From: Aldersonia sp. NBC_00410
GTDB lineage: Bacteria > Actinomycetota > Actinomycetes > Mycobacteriales > Mycobacteriaceae
Length of the DNA: 64,000 nucleotides
Assembly: GCF_026342035.1 (NCBI RefSeq)
Contig: NZ_JAPENM010000012.1
Span: forward strand, 1-64,000
Direction of reading: 5' to 3'
Part shown: positions 40,391-49,558 of the stretch, piece by piece
Position numbering within the stretch: the first letter of the stretch is position 1
Layout of the letters: each line of letters opens with the position of its first letter
Notes under the pieces: generated by a model
What the model was told of the DNA's origin: nothing
Database searches by the model: none
What the model saw: only the letters and a program-made list of their open reading frames with translations
Translations under genes and position numbers: made by a program

Positions 40391-41090
40391 AAGGTAACGC
40401 CCCCTGGAGGTGGGTTGGTGAGAGCAGAGTGCCATCGCTGAGAATTCGCCGAGTCGTGAATTAGCCCCCGACCCGCATGTCTCGGTCTACCGGTGACCGA
40501 ATGCGACAGAATCGGAAAATCGGAAGCTGATGCGTGATCGTGACAACTTGTGACGATCGGCAACGGATGGGTTTCGATCTGGATATTCGGGTGTTGAATT
40601 GTCGATGCTGTGCATAGGTCGGCCCGGCCGCGTTAGCCGAAAATTCGCGCGCTCCAATGTGGCAACGCGCGCGAAACATGCATCTGCAGAGAGGAAGTGA
40701 CATCAGGCCTGTTGTGTCGGACGCCGTCCCGCGACACCTTCCGCCGGCAATTGATATGAAATCGATCGACTATCGGACGGGGGCTTCTCGCAACAGAAAT
40801 GTCGCACCCCGTGATCGGTGCGTGACCTGCGACTTCGTCACAGCTTGATTTTGCGGCACTTCTGGGGAATCTGACACAGCGTCATTTTTGCATCGAAATA
40901 TCTACGTGGCGAAAGCTTCTCGAATGTCGATCTCAACCAGGCGCGAAGTGACGCCCAGTGCGAAGAATGTTGTGGAGGAGCATCGATTCCCGGTAGCCCG
41001 AAGTTATCCGAAGCGTGAAAGCGTCCACCGCAGAGCGAATCTGCACCACGGCGGGATGGCGAAACCCCGCTTCTGGGGCGGGAGAAGCGT
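40391..41090. other. Long intergenic region
   Basis: 700 bp upstream of paralogue 1, with AT-rich patches. Both strands were read: no start with signal peptide, no domain, no RNA-like structure. It must hold the promoter of paralogue 1, but no convincing -10/-35 pair was found. Confidence 0.5.
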
Positions 41091-41114
41091 ACCCAGGCCT
41101 GTTCCGGCCCGGGT
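41091..41114 (-). terminator. Terminator of secreted paralogue 2
   Basis: 9-bp arms ACCCAGGCC/GGCCCGGGT (one wobble pair), six-base loop, 26 bp after the stop; same core as the other two terminators of the family. Confidence 0.5.
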
Positions 41115-41139
41115 CACCTCACGACCGCTCGATCAGCTG

Positions 41140-41967
41140 TTAGCTGCTTCCGACACTGCCGCCGCTCAATCCGCTACCGGCACTCCCGACGCTACCGACG
41201 CTACCGCCGCTCAAGGGAGGCAGGGGTGGCAGTCCGGGTTCGAAATTCCACCCATTGCAGCCGAATTCGAGCGTATCGACCCACGCCGGCTGGATGATGC
41301 CGCCGTCGGACGAGCCGAAGAGCACGCCGTATTCAATGACGTAGCCGCTGGGGTTGTCGGCGAGGATAGCGGCGAGCGACCTCGAAACGGTTTGGTCGGG
41401 CTGACCGTTGATTGCGGCCGTGCTGATCCAGTTTCCGGTCGAGAGACCGGTCTTTTCGGTCCAGGTGTTTGCGGCGAAGCCACCGTTCTTCTCGGGGGCC
41501 CACAACAGCGTCGTGAAGCCATCGGCCTGGTTGTCGAGTCGATTCATGCCGAACAGGCGCAGTTGGTAGGTGGGGCCGAAGGACCCATCACCGGCGAACT
41601 TGTACGACAGCGGGAATTGAGCCTCCGCCACCCGTGCTAATGGCGTGTTATCGGCTGGGTGGAAGTAATCGACGACCTCCCTGTCGGGGGTTGCTGTGGT
41701 CATGTCCAGCGACCCCCTACCCGAGAGGCCGCCGGAAAGTTCGGGGCCGACGACGAAACCTGGTGTGGCGGCGTCCGCCGGGTCGGGCGTGGACCAGTTC
41801 CAGGTGAGCTGCGGCGTGACCTCGGCCTGTACACAAATACCGCCGACACCGCCTTCCCCGCTGCCCGAACTGCCGACCTGGCCTGCGGCGGGCGCCACGA
41901 AACCGATTGCCGCTCCGGCAACGGCCACGAAAGCGGCCGCTGTCATGCCGATACCACGAATATTCAT
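41140..41967 (-). CDS. Secreted Gly/Ser-rich protein, paralogue 2
   Basis: 275 residues. Signal MNIRGIGMTAAAFVAVAGAA..VAPAAG, cleavage before QVGSSGSGEGG. Family motifs: FTTLLWAPEKNGG, NWISTAAINGQ, LAAILADNPSGYVIEYGVLF, LEFGCNGWNFEPG, and the tail is a (GS)-type repeat GGSVGSVGSAGSGLSGG. Cys in GICVQAE and FGC are conserved with paralogues 1 and 3. Signal peptide shares AAAFVAV-GAAIGFVAPAAGQ with paralogue 3, so these two are the closest pair. ATG 41967 starts the signal; the frame continues upstream but only as a shadow of the next gene's neighbourhood. Confidence 0.8.
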   Translation of the reverse strand: MNIRGIGMTAAAFVAVAGAAIGFVAPAAGQVGSSGSGEGGVGGICVQAEVTPQLTWNWSTPDPADAATPGFVVGPELSGGLSGRGSLDMTTATPDREVVDYFHPADNTPLARVAEAQFPLSYKFAGDGSFGPTYQLRLFGMNRLDNQADGFTTLLWAPEKNGGFAANTWTEKTGLSTGNWISTAAINGQPDQTVSRSLAAILADNPSGYVIEYGVLFGSSDGGIIQPAWVDTLEFGCNGWNFEPGLPPLPPLSGGSVGSVGSAGSGLSGGSVGSS

Positions 41968-42214
41968 CGATCCGCTTTCTGCTGGTTCCGGTAGGTGGAG
42001 GCGGGGCCATAGCACCGCCTCATACCGGCAATAGGACCCCGACGACTTCCGGTCTACCCGCGGGGCCGTTCGGTGATGACGAAAAGGGGCCAGACGTCGC
42101 CCATTCGTGACGGCAGGTGAGTGCGGGTAACGAAGAGGTATCGAGCGCGAGGTGGATATGGAGAACTTCTGCATGCCCCGTTGCGAGTAGCACACGCAGA
42201 ACGGTGTGGACGTG

Positions 42215-42250
42215 GAAGTGGCCCGGGCGTGCTCCGGCCCAGGCCACTTC
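42215..42250 (-). terminator. Terminator of secreted paralogue 3
   Basis: 13-bp arms (42215-42227 and 42238-42250) with one mismatch, about 10-base loop, 19 bp after the stop. Confidence 0.7.
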
Positions 42251-42269
42251 CCGCTCACTCGATCAGTCG

Positions 42270-43022
42270 CTAGCCTCCGCTGCCGTTGCCTCCGTTGATG
42301 ACGGTGCTGCCTCCGCTGCCGTTGCTGCCGGTGTCGAGCACGGTGGGTTCGAATTCCCACTTGTCGCAGCCGTATTGAATCGTGTCCACGTACGCGGTTG
42401 CGTTCGGCTGGCCGGAGCCGACCTGAACGGCGAGCGAGGCGACCACCGCGTCCGGGTTGGCCTGCGAGATCTCGTGCAAGGTGGCGTATGTATTGACCGG
42501 TGCTCCGGCGATATCTCTGGTACTGAGCCAATTGCCGGCCGCTAGATCGTTGTCCGTTGTCCACTCTTCGGGATACTGGGCCGGCTCGAAGCGCAACGTG
42601 CTGTAGCCGCCGGTCCCACCGCCGATCGCGCGGTAGATCGTCAGTTGGAAGGCGACGGCGCCCCAGTACGTCCAGCCGAGTTTGCCGTCGGCAACCTCGC
42701 TCAGCGGACGCAGATAGCCGAAGTGCGTGTAGTTGACCCGATCGTTGGGATCGTCGCTTGTTGTGAGTTCGATCGAGCCGTCGCCGGACGGTCGGCCAGG
42801 ACCTTCGACGAAGTCCGGCCTGCGTCCGTCCAGGTTGATCCACCCCGCTGTGGAGTCCGGCGAGACCTCGACGGCCGGTGGACATACGCTTCCCGAACTA
42901 CCCCCGCTAAAGTTGCTGCTCAGGTCGCCGCTCTGCCCTGCGGCGGGTGCTACGAAACCGATTGCGGCTCCCGTAACGGCCACGAACGCAGCCGCCGTCA
43001 GCCTGGTGAAACGTCTGTTCAT
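42270..43022 (-). CDS. Secreted Gly/Ser-rich protein, paralogue 3
   Basis: 250 residues. Signal MNRRFTRLTAAAFVAVTGAA..VAPAAG, mature start QSGDLSSNFSGGSSGSVCPP as in paralogue 1. Motifs: YSTLRFEPAQYP, NWLSTRDIAGA, ATLHEISQANPDAVVASLAV, IQYGCDKWEFEP; tail GSNGSGGSTVINGGNGSGG. The VQVGSG and GC-x2-W-x-FEP motifs are the best family markers. All three paralogues face the same way, each with its own terminator, so they are separate transcription units. Possibly surface-attached through the Gly/Ser tail, though no LPXTG signal is seen. Confidence 0.8.
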   Translation of the reverse strand: MNRRFTRLTAAAFVAVTGAAIGFVAPAAGQSGDLSSNFSGGSSGSVCPPAVEVSPDSTAGWINLDGRRPDFVEGPGRPSGDGSIELTTSDDPNDRVNYTHFGYLRPLSEVADGKLGWTYWGAVAFQLTIYRAIGGGTGGYSTLRFEPAQYPEEWTTDNDLAAGNWLSTRDIAGAPVNTYATLHEISQANPDAVVASLAVQVGSGQPNATAYVDTIQYGCDKWEFEPTVLDTGSNGSGGSTVINGGNGSGG

Positions 43023-43241
43023 TTGTGGGCGCTCTCTGCTGGGTTCAATTGGGCCGACGTTGCGTGGGATGCCACCCGAACGCCGGAAGAGAATCCCCGA
43101 CCCACCTCGGTTTACTCGCGAGCCCGTACGGTGATGATAATAACTACCTGTTCGTTGCCTATTCGTGACCGAAGGCGAGCCCGCGTGACGAAGAAGTATC
43201 GAATCCCGCGACTGACTGACGTCGAATCAATGGATTCCGGG

Positions 43242-45386
43242 TTATACCGCCGAAACCCGCACCTGGGTCGAGTTCACCGCCGCGTTGCCGGTGAACGTGT
43301 CGGTCGTTGCCGTGTCGTGCAGGAGATTCACGTTGGCGCCGGGGTGAGCCGCCGCGGTGGACCATCCGACGCCCTTCTCGTCGTGCCCCCAGCCGTGCGG
43401 AATGGCAACGGTGCCAACGCGGATCTCGTCGCTGACTTCCACCGGAACTTCGATGGTGCCGACGTTCGACGCGACATTGACGGGCTGACCGTCGACAAGC
43501 CCGCGCGCCGAGGCGTCCTCCGGGTGCATCAACACCGTGCACCGATCGCGGCCCTTCACCATCGATTCGATGTTGTGCAGCCAGGAGTTGTTCGACCGCA
43601 GGTGCCGTCGCCCGATGAGGTGCAGGTCGTACTCGGTGCCGTTGCGGGTACTCGAATCTTCGCCGAGCAGCCGCTTTGTCTCGGCAACGAATTCCGGTGG
43701 CGCAACATGGACTTTGCGGTCCGGGGTGGCGATCAGCTTCGCCAGCCGTGGCACGAGTGGGCCGAGGTCGATTCCTCCGGCGCTGTCCTTGACCTTCTTA
43801 ATGGTCATGCCGCGGCGCGGGCCCTTGCGCAGCACACCGTGCGGGCCGAGCGCGACACCGAGAGCCGACATGCGCATGGGGCTCAGCCGACGCACGACCG
43901 CCCAGGCGAGCCGATTGGTGAACCGACGCAGCGGCACCGGCGCCACTTCGAGTGTCAGGCGGGCGAGGATCTCCCAGTCCTCAGGCGCACCGGGGGCCGG
44001 TTCGATCGCCCGCGCGTTGTACCGCGCGTTGTTGTGCACCGAGAACACCGGGAACAGGATGTCGAACTCCTCGCGCTCGAGATGCGAGATCGGGGGCAGC
44101 ACGACATCCGCATGGCGCGAGGTTTCGGTGAGGTACATATCCACCGCGACATAGAAATCCAGCTTGTCGAGCGCTTCGTCGAGTCGTCCCTTCTGCGGCG
44201 TGGACAGCACTGGATTGCCCGCATAGGTGATCAGCGCGCGAACGGCTTCGGCGTCGTCGGCGAGCATTTCGTCGGCAAGGCCGACCACCGGCAACTCCCC
44301 GCGGAACGACTTGCGGGTCCCGGTGCGATCGGTCCACGCGCCGTAACCGGAACCGAAGCGCCGCAGTGCGGCAGCCATGTCGATTGGGGGAGTTGTGTAC
44401 ATCTGCCCGCCCGGCCGGTCGAGATTGCCGGTGACCGCATTGAGTGTGTTCACCAGCCAGTGGGTGATCGTCCCTGTGGTCTGCTGGCATACCCCGATGC
44501 GCGCGTAAACCAGAGCGGACTTTGCTTCGCGGTGCTCGCGAGCGAGGCGCCGGATGGTGTCCGCGTCGACCCCGGCCCGCGGGGCCATCGCCTCCGGCGT
44601 GCAGGGCGCGACGAGTTCGGCCAGGTCGTTCCAGTCGGCGATCGCGACAGTCGAATTGGGTGCGGTCATACCGTCGGCGAAAAGCGTGTGCAGGATGCCG
44701 AGCAGTAGAAACGCGTCACCGCCCGGCCGGACCGCGACGTGCTCGTCGGCGAGTCGGGCGGTCTCGGTACGCCGCGGGTCGATGACGACGACCTTGCCGC
44801 CGCGCTTGCGGATTGCGCGAATCCGGCCCCTGGCGTCGGGCATCGTGGTGACCGAGCCGTTCGAGACGGCGGGATTGGCGCCGAGAATGACCAGTCGATC
44901 GGTGCGGTCTATGTCGGCGACCGGCGCCAGCACGTTCGATCCGTACATCTTCCAGGCCGCGAATTCCTGCGGGAATTGATCGATGGAGGACGCGGTGTAG
45001 AAGTGGTGTGTCATCAGCGCCATGCGCAGCGCCATGCCGTACATCACCGATGGGCTGTGGGCGGCGGGATTGCCCAGATACATCGCGACCGCATTGCGCC
45101 CGTGCTTGCGCTGCACCCGGCGCAGGTTCTCGCCGATGAGTGCGTAGGCCTCGTCCCAGCCGATCTCCTCGAAGCCGTCGCCGACCTTGCGCATCGGGCG
45201 GCGAAGCCGGTCCGGGTCGTGATGCAGGTCGCCCATCGCCGTCGCCTTGGGGCAGATGTAGCCGTGCGACAGGACGTCGTCGGGGTTGCCCTCGATGCGT
45301 GTGACGTGCTCATTTTCGACGGTGACGAGAATTCCGCAGTGCGCCTCGCAGAGCGTGCATTGACGTGCGGTCGTACGAGTGCTCAT
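43242..45386 (-). CDS. Molybdopterin-dependent oxidoreductase (DMSO reductase family)
   Basis: 714 residues. An N-terminal [4Fe-4S] motif C10-x2-C13-x3-C17-x27-C45 and the bis-MGD domains: NPAAHSPSVMYG, GSNVLAPVADIDRTDRLVILGANPA, IDPRRTETARLADEHVAVRPGGD, DRPGGQMYTTPP, DVVLPPISHLEREEFD; the molydop-binding C-terminal domain includes HPEDASARGLVDGQPVNV. No Tat signal is seen, so it is probably cytoplasmic or a soluble single-subunit type. The metal ligand residue cannot be fixed. No electron-transfer subunit is adjacent. Start ATG 45386, with GAGAGGG 6 bases upstream. Substrate unknown. Confidence 0.9.
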   Translation of the reverse strand: MSTRTTARQCTLCEAHCGILVTVENEHVTRIEGNPDDVLSHGYICPKATAMGDLHHDPDRLRRPMRKVGDGFEEIGWDEAYALIGENLRRVQRKHGRNAVAMYLGNPAAHSPSVMYGMALRMALMTHHFYTASSIDQFPQEFAAWKMYGSNVLAPVADIDRTDRLVILGANPAVSNGSVTTMPDARGRIRAIRKRGGKVVVIDPRRTETARLADEHVAVRPGGDAFLLLGILHTLFADGMTAPNSTVAIADWNDLAELVAPCTPEAMAPRAGVDADTIRRLAREHREAKSALVYARIGVCQQTTGTITHWLVNTLNAVTGNLDRPGGQMYTTPPIDMAAALRRFGSGYGAWTDRTGTRKSFRGELPVVGLADEMLADDAEAVRALITYAGNPVLSTPQKGRLDEALDKLDFYVAVDMYLTETSRHADVVLPPISHLEREEFDILFPVFSVHNNARYNARAIEPAPGAPEDWEILARLTLEVAPVPLRRFTNRLAWAVVRRLSPMRMSALGVALGPHGVLRKGPRRGMTIKKVKDSAGGIDLGPLVPRLAKLIATPDRKVHVAPPEFVAETKRLLGEDSSTRNGTEYDLHLIGRRHLRSNNSWLHNIESMVKGRDRCTVLMHPEDASARGLVDGQPVNVASNVGTIEVPVEVSDEIRVGTVAIPHGWGHDEKGVGWSTAAAHPGANVNLLHDTATTDTFTGNAAVNSTQVRVSAV

Positions 45387-45472
45387 GGGTGGCCCTCTCG
45401 TGAGAGTTCTCTGTGACGAAACTATCACCGACCATCGCACACGGTCCGGCACCGGCGACAGTCCGGACCTTG

Positions 45473-46840
45473 CTAATGGGTGCAACCCGGCATGGCGGTG
45501 CCTTGGTCCGCACCGTATCGGTGCCCGTGACCGGTCGGCATGTTCAGCGCGGACAGCAGATCGACCGAGGTCTGCAGAAAGGTGACGACAGGCAGCCACC
45601 GCGGGCGAGGCGCATCCGGGCGGGCGGCGTCGAGTCGTGGCGGCCGCACCAGCAACCGGGGTGACCACCACACCACCGGATCCGAGGCATTGGCCAGTAC
45701 CGCACCCGTCACCGTGGAGGTACCGGCCGGTGGTCCCGCATACATCGCGCCACACGGTGCGGGGCGCGGCTGCGCGGCCGCTGCCGCAACACCGATCGCG
45801 CCGAGGCTCTGCCCGTACAAGTACACCCGCGGCCGGCGATCGGGTGCGAGACGCGAAACGTGCTCGGTGACAGCTGCGTACAACCGAGCGGACGACTCCG
45901 TGGCGCTGTTTCGATCGAACACGAACGTGGCCCAGCTCGGTGCCGCCGAGTACTGCACGGCCACCTCGGCCACGTCACCGTCGAATCGTCGCTCCAAACC
46001 GGCCACCGCGTCGGCGTCGATCCAACCGGAACCGGTCGGCACCGTCACCACCATGTTGGACCTGCCGAACCCGCCCGCTCGGTCGAGTTCGCGAATCGCG
46101 AGCCGGACCCGCGCATCCGGATCCGGTGCGGAAGCGAGACCGACGTAGGTCCGCACCACCGAGTCCGGGGCGGGCGCGGCGACGAACCGGCGGCCGTGTG
46201 TACCGAGCGACTCCCACGGGGTCAACGAGTCCGGGCCGCCCGACCTGGCCGGTGACGCGGGTCGGGCCACGGTTCGGTCGACGGACGAGTCGACTGCGCT
46301 GGCATGAGCGAGCTGCGGAGGCGTCGCTGGTACCGCCAAACACGCTGTTGCGCAGGCGGACACCGCGAGGGCGGCTAGCCGTGGGCGGGCCCGGGCTCGG
46401 CGCAGTCCTGCCCCGACGAGTTGGGCTGTACCAGCGAGCGCGGCGGCCACCGCAACACCACCGGCCAGGACGAGGACCCAGTAGTCCGGTCCGATCCGGC
46501 TTGCACCCATCGCGGTACGCAAGTCGTTCTGCCAGTGGTGTGCACGAAGAACGAACGACCCGATCAGCACGGCGCCCCCGGCGGCCACCGCCAAGGACGT
46601 CGCCGAGGAACTTCGTTCTGTACTGGGTCGCAATGCTTTCCACAACTTTGCGCCAAGCATGCCCAGCGCCAACAATAGCCCGGTGAGTGCGGCCTGGATC
46701 GCCGCGGAGCGGGGGAGCAGCGCGGGGCTCAGGGCGACCGAGCCGGCCAAGGTCAGCGCGACGGTAGTCGCGATGCGTGGCGCCGCGACCGAACGCGCGC
46801 GGAACCGGACCGCGGTGGGCAGATCGATGGCGGCGCTCAT
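45473..46840 (-). CDS. Membrane alpha/beta-hydrolase (Abhydrolase_9 type)
   Basis: 455 residues. About five hydrophobic segments (roughly 15-35, 40-60, 80-100, 115-135, 150-170) form a membrane domain. The extracytoplasmic part is an alpha/beta-hydrolase with RPRVYLYGQSLGAIGV (nucleophile Ser in GQSLG, near 342) and HGHRYGADQGTAMPGC at the C-terminus with a candidate catalytic His. Members of PF10081 have this build. Acyl ester substrate is inferred. ATG 46840 overlaps the phospholipase stop (ATGA), so it is translated with the secreted phospholipase A2. Confidence 0.85.
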   Translation of the reverse strand: MSAAIDLPTAVRFRARSVAAPRIATTVALTLAGSVALSPALLPRSAAIQAALTGLLLALGMLGAKLWKALRPSTERSSSATSLAVAAGGAVLIGSFVLRAHHWQNDLRTAMGASRIGPDYWVLVLAGGVAVAAALAGTAQLVGAGLRRARARPRLAALAVSACATACLAVPATPPQLAHASAVDSSVDRTVARPASPARSGGPDSLTPWESLGTHGRRFVAAPAPDSVVRTYVGLASAPDPDARVRLAIRELDRAGGFGRSNMVVTVPTGSGWIDADAVAGLERRFDGDVAEVAVQYSAAPSWATFVFDRNSATESSARLYAAVTEHVSRLAPDRRPRVYLYGQSLGAIGVAAAAAQPRPAPCGAMYAGPPAGTSTVTGAVLANASDPVVWWSPRLLVRPPRLDAARPDAPRPRWLPVVTFLQTSVDLLSALNMPTGHGHRYGADQGTAMPGCTH

Positions 46841-47364
46841 GGCGTCCCGTAAGACTGGCGCGCCGAATTCCAGTACACCGCCGTCGCGGCGACGTTGGCC
46901 ATCGTGAAGCAGAACGTGCGGGGGACGCCGGAGCGTGCGTCGCACGCCGTGTGCAGTCGCGCGTCGAGTTGCCGATCGAGTGCCTTGCGGGCCCAGTCAC
47001 CGAGGGGCGCACCGGTCCGGTCTGCGTACCGCAATATGTCATAGCCGAGATCGTGTGCTTTGCAAGGTATTTCGAATTCGTGTGGCAACGATACGGGGGA
47101 CGAGCAGTTGCCGAGGGGATTGACCAGCATGCCGCCGACGAGGGTGGGTTGGTAACCGGCCGCGGCGGCGAAGCCTGCTGGGACCGCGCGGGCAGCGGCG
47201 TCGGTGTCGGTGTCGGCGCCGGTCAACAGGTCGATTGCCGCCGCGGACGCGCTGTACGTAGGTCCGGATTCGGGGATGTGTGCATCCGCGCGAGGCGGGG
47301 CGACGGTCGCCGTCACGGCGATCGCCACGCCGACGGCCAGCACGCTCAGAGTCGATATCTGCAT
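46837..47364 (-). CDS. Secreted prokaryotic phospholipase A2
   Basis: 175 residues. Signal peptide to about residue 28 (VAPPRADA/H). The catalytic block is LPHEFEIPCKAHDLGYDILR: Cys101, His104 and Asp105 in C-x2-HD-x-GY, as in the prokaryotic PLA2 family PF09056, which uses a His-Asp dyad with calcium. Cys87, Cys141 and Cys152 could form the family's disulfides. It would release fatty acid from the sn-2 position of phospholipids outside the cell. ATG 47364 is divergent from a two-component system. The stop overlaps the hydrolase start. Confidence 0.85.
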   Translation of the reverse strand: MQISTLSVLAVGVAIAVTATVAPPRADAHIPESGPTYSASAAAIDLLTGADTDTDAAARAVPAGFAAAAGYQPTLVGGMLVNPLGNCSSPVSLPHEFEIPCKAHDLGYDILRYADRTGAPLGDWARKALDRQLDARLHTACDARSGVPRTFCFTMANVAATAVYWNSARQSYGTP

Positions 47365-47504
47365 GCCGCCGAAGCTATGTAGTGCCGCTACCCGGAGACG
47401 TCACTCGCAGCGGTGGATTCGCCGTCCCACCGACAGGCGATACGACCTCCGGGCTCGTACCGGAGGGTGAGCCACAATCTCACTCCGCAGTATGAGGACA
47501 TTCC

Positions 47505-48770
47505 GTGCCCGAGGTTTCTAGTGTCTATCGGGTGAGCAAGACGAAGAAACCGAGGACGCGTCGACTGATGGCGGTGATGTTAGCGCCCCTGCTGCGGCTG
47601 CCGCCTGCGGCGCGCGTGGACCTGTTGCTGGTCCTCGTCGGTGCCATTCTGTACTCGATCGCGTGGCCGACACTGCATGTGACCCACGACGTTCCGGCCG
47701 CGGTGCAGCCGATGATCGCCGCGCTCGCGGCGTGGCCGATCGTGCTCGCCCGCGCGAATCCGGCGCTCGGCTGGGCTATTTCGGCGGCGGGCGCGCTGGT
47801 GATTCCGATGACGTTCGACACGGTCGGGGGGTATCACATCCCCTGGCAAGTGGTGCATGTGCTGGTGCTGATGGTGCTGTTGCTGGTCGTGAGTGCGCGG
47901 TCCCCGCTGCCCGCGGTGGTCGTGGCGTGGCTGACCACGGTGCTGCTGTTCGTCGTCTTCGTGCCCGGACAGGATGGCCGCGGCTGGGCGGTCGGCCTGA
48001 CCGTGCTCGTCGTGTTCGGCCTGCTGGTCCGCTGGTTGGTGTCGTCGCGGCTCGAGCTGGCCGAGCAGGAGGAAGCGGCCGATGTCGAACGGGCCCGGCG
48101 CGCTGTGCTGGAGGAGCGGGCCCAGATCGCGCGTGACCTGCACGACATCGTCGCGCACCACATGTCACTGGTCGTGGTGCAGGCCCAGAGCGCCCCATAC
48201 CGGATCGACGGTCTCTCCGCCGAGGTCACCGCGGAGTTCGAGTCGATCGGGGCCACCGCGCGCGCCGCGCTCAACGAGGTCCGCGGGATGCTTGGCGTGC
48301 TGCGCAGCGACGGGCAGGTCGCCGAGTACGCGCCGCTGCCCGGCATCGACGGAATCGACGAGCTGATCGAGAACAGCCGCCGCGCAGGCTTGGTCGTGAC
48401 GGTGGAACGCGATGCGCTGCCACATGATCCATCGGAGGCAACCGGACTGGTGCTCTACCGGATCCTGCAGGAGTCGTTGTCCAACGCGGCACGGCATGCC
48501 CCGGGTGCGTCCGTGCGGGTCCGGCTCGTCGGGTCCGACACCGAGGTGGCCCTGACCGTGACCAACGATCCCTCCGGTGCGGCGGCGGCCGCCGAGAACC
48601 GCACGGGCGGTCACGGGATCATCGGAATGCGGGATCGTGCGACATCGGTCGGCGGCACCGTGACCACCGGTGCCACGATCGACGGCGGTTTCGCCGTCCG
48701 TGCCGTCCTCCCGCTCACGGTCGCCCCGGGGACCCATGTGCTTTCGGTGGCGAACATCGCCCCGGCCTAG
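47505..48770 (+). CDS. Sensor histidine kinase (HisKA_3)
   Basis: 421 residues. Five or six N-terminal transmembrane segments (about 30-170), a short coiled linker, then the HisKA_3 box ARDLHDIVAHHMSLVVVQAQ with phosphorylatable His213, and an HATPase with LQESLSNAARHAPGA (N box) and GHGIIGMRDRA (G box). It phosphorylates the NarL-type regulator encoded 9 bp downstream. GTG 47505 follows GAGGA 6 bases upstream; GTG 47532 is an alternative. It diverges from the phospholipase operon across 140 bp, so the pair may control that operon. Confidence 0.92.
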   Translation: MPEVSSVYRVSKTKKPRTRRLMAVMLAPLLRLPPAARVDLLLVLVGAILYSIAWPTLHVTHDVPAAVQPMIAALAAWPIVLARANPALGWAISAAGALVIPMTFDTVGGYHIPWQVVHVLVLMVLLLVVSARSPLPAVVVAWLTTVLLFVVFVPGQDGRGWAVGLTVLVVFGLLVRWLVSSRLELAEQEEAADVERARRAVLEERAQIARDLHDIVAHHMSLVVVQAQSAPYRIDGLSAEVTAEFESIGATARAALNEVRGMLGVLRSDGQVAEYAPLPGIDGIDELIENSRRAGLVVTVERDALPHDPSEATGLVLYRILQESLSNAARHAPGASVRVRLVGSDTEVALTVTNDPSGAAAAAENRTGGHGIIGMRDRATSVGGTVTTGATIDGGFAVRAVLPLTVAPGTHVLSVANIAPA

Positions 48771-48779
48771 GGTGGCCGG

Positions 48780-49442
48780 GTGCCCATCACGGTTTTCATA
48801 GCCGACGATCAGGCGATGGTGCGGCAGGGCTTCGGAGCACTGCTGGCCGCGCAACCGGATATCAGCGTCGTCGGTGACGCCCCGGACGGGAAGACCGCCG
48901 TCGCGGAAGTCGCGCGCCTGCGACCCGATGTGGTCCTGATGGACGTGCGGATGCCCGAGATGAACGGACTCGACGCCGCGGAGCGCATCCTGGCGGCGTC
49001 ACTCGATCCGCCGATCCGGGTGCTGATGCTCACCACGTTCGACGTGGACGACTACGTCTATCGGGCACTGCGCATGGGTGCGAGCGGCTTCATGCTCAAG
49101 GACGCGCCGGCCGACGAACTGGTCCGCGCGGTGCGTGTGGTGGCACGCGGTGATGCGTTGCTTGCGCCGACGGTCACCCGTCGGCTCATCTCCGATGTCG
49201 TTCGCCGACGGATGCCGCAACGTGCCGCGCCGGCCGCGCTGGCCGCCCTGACGCCGCGGGAACGCGAGGTGCTCGAGCTGATTGCCCGTGGCATGTCGAA
49301 TTCCGAAATAGCCGAGGCGCTCTTCGTCGCAGAGCAGACCGTCAAGACACATGTCGGCAAGGTGCTCTCGAAACTTGCGCTGCGCGATCGAGCCCAGGCG
49401 GTGGTCCTTGCCTATGAGACCGGGGTCGTAACCCCGGGGTGA
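48780..49442 (+). CDS. NarL/LuxR-family response regulator
   Basis: 220 residues. Receiver domain with acidic pocket near D9-D10 (IADDQ), phospho-acceptor Asp55 in VVLMDVRMPE, Thr in LTTF and Lys in LKDAP; C-terminal LuxR helix-turn-helix LTPREREVLELIARGMSNSEIAEALFVAEQTVKTHV. The GTG start is 9 bp after the kinase stop. Targets unknown; the divergent phospholipase/hydrolase operon next door is the obvious candidate. Confidence 0.95.
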   Translation: MPITVFIADDQAMVRQGFGALLAAQPDISVVGDAPDGKTAVAEVARLRPDVVLMDVRMPEMNGLDAAERILAASLDPPIRVLMLTTFDVDDYVYRALRMGASGFMLKDAPADELVRAVRVVARGDALLAPTVTRRLISDVVRRRMPQRAAPAALAALTPREREVLELIARGMSNSEIAEALFVAEQTVKTHVGKVLSKLALRDRAQAVVLAYETGVVTPG

Positions 49443-49558
49443 GACATCCGTAAATCGGCAGCCTGCCGATGTAGCGGGCACGACCACCGGATTAGCGGCA
49501 AGATGGGCTTCGGACCAGAAAATATTCGGACCAAAGACTTCCGGCGCGAGGGGTAGCA

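Noticed and set aside
41968-42885. Upstream open part of the paralogue 2 frame
   Set aside because: It is antisense or off-phase to paralogue 3; the signal peptide shows that the gene starts at 41967.
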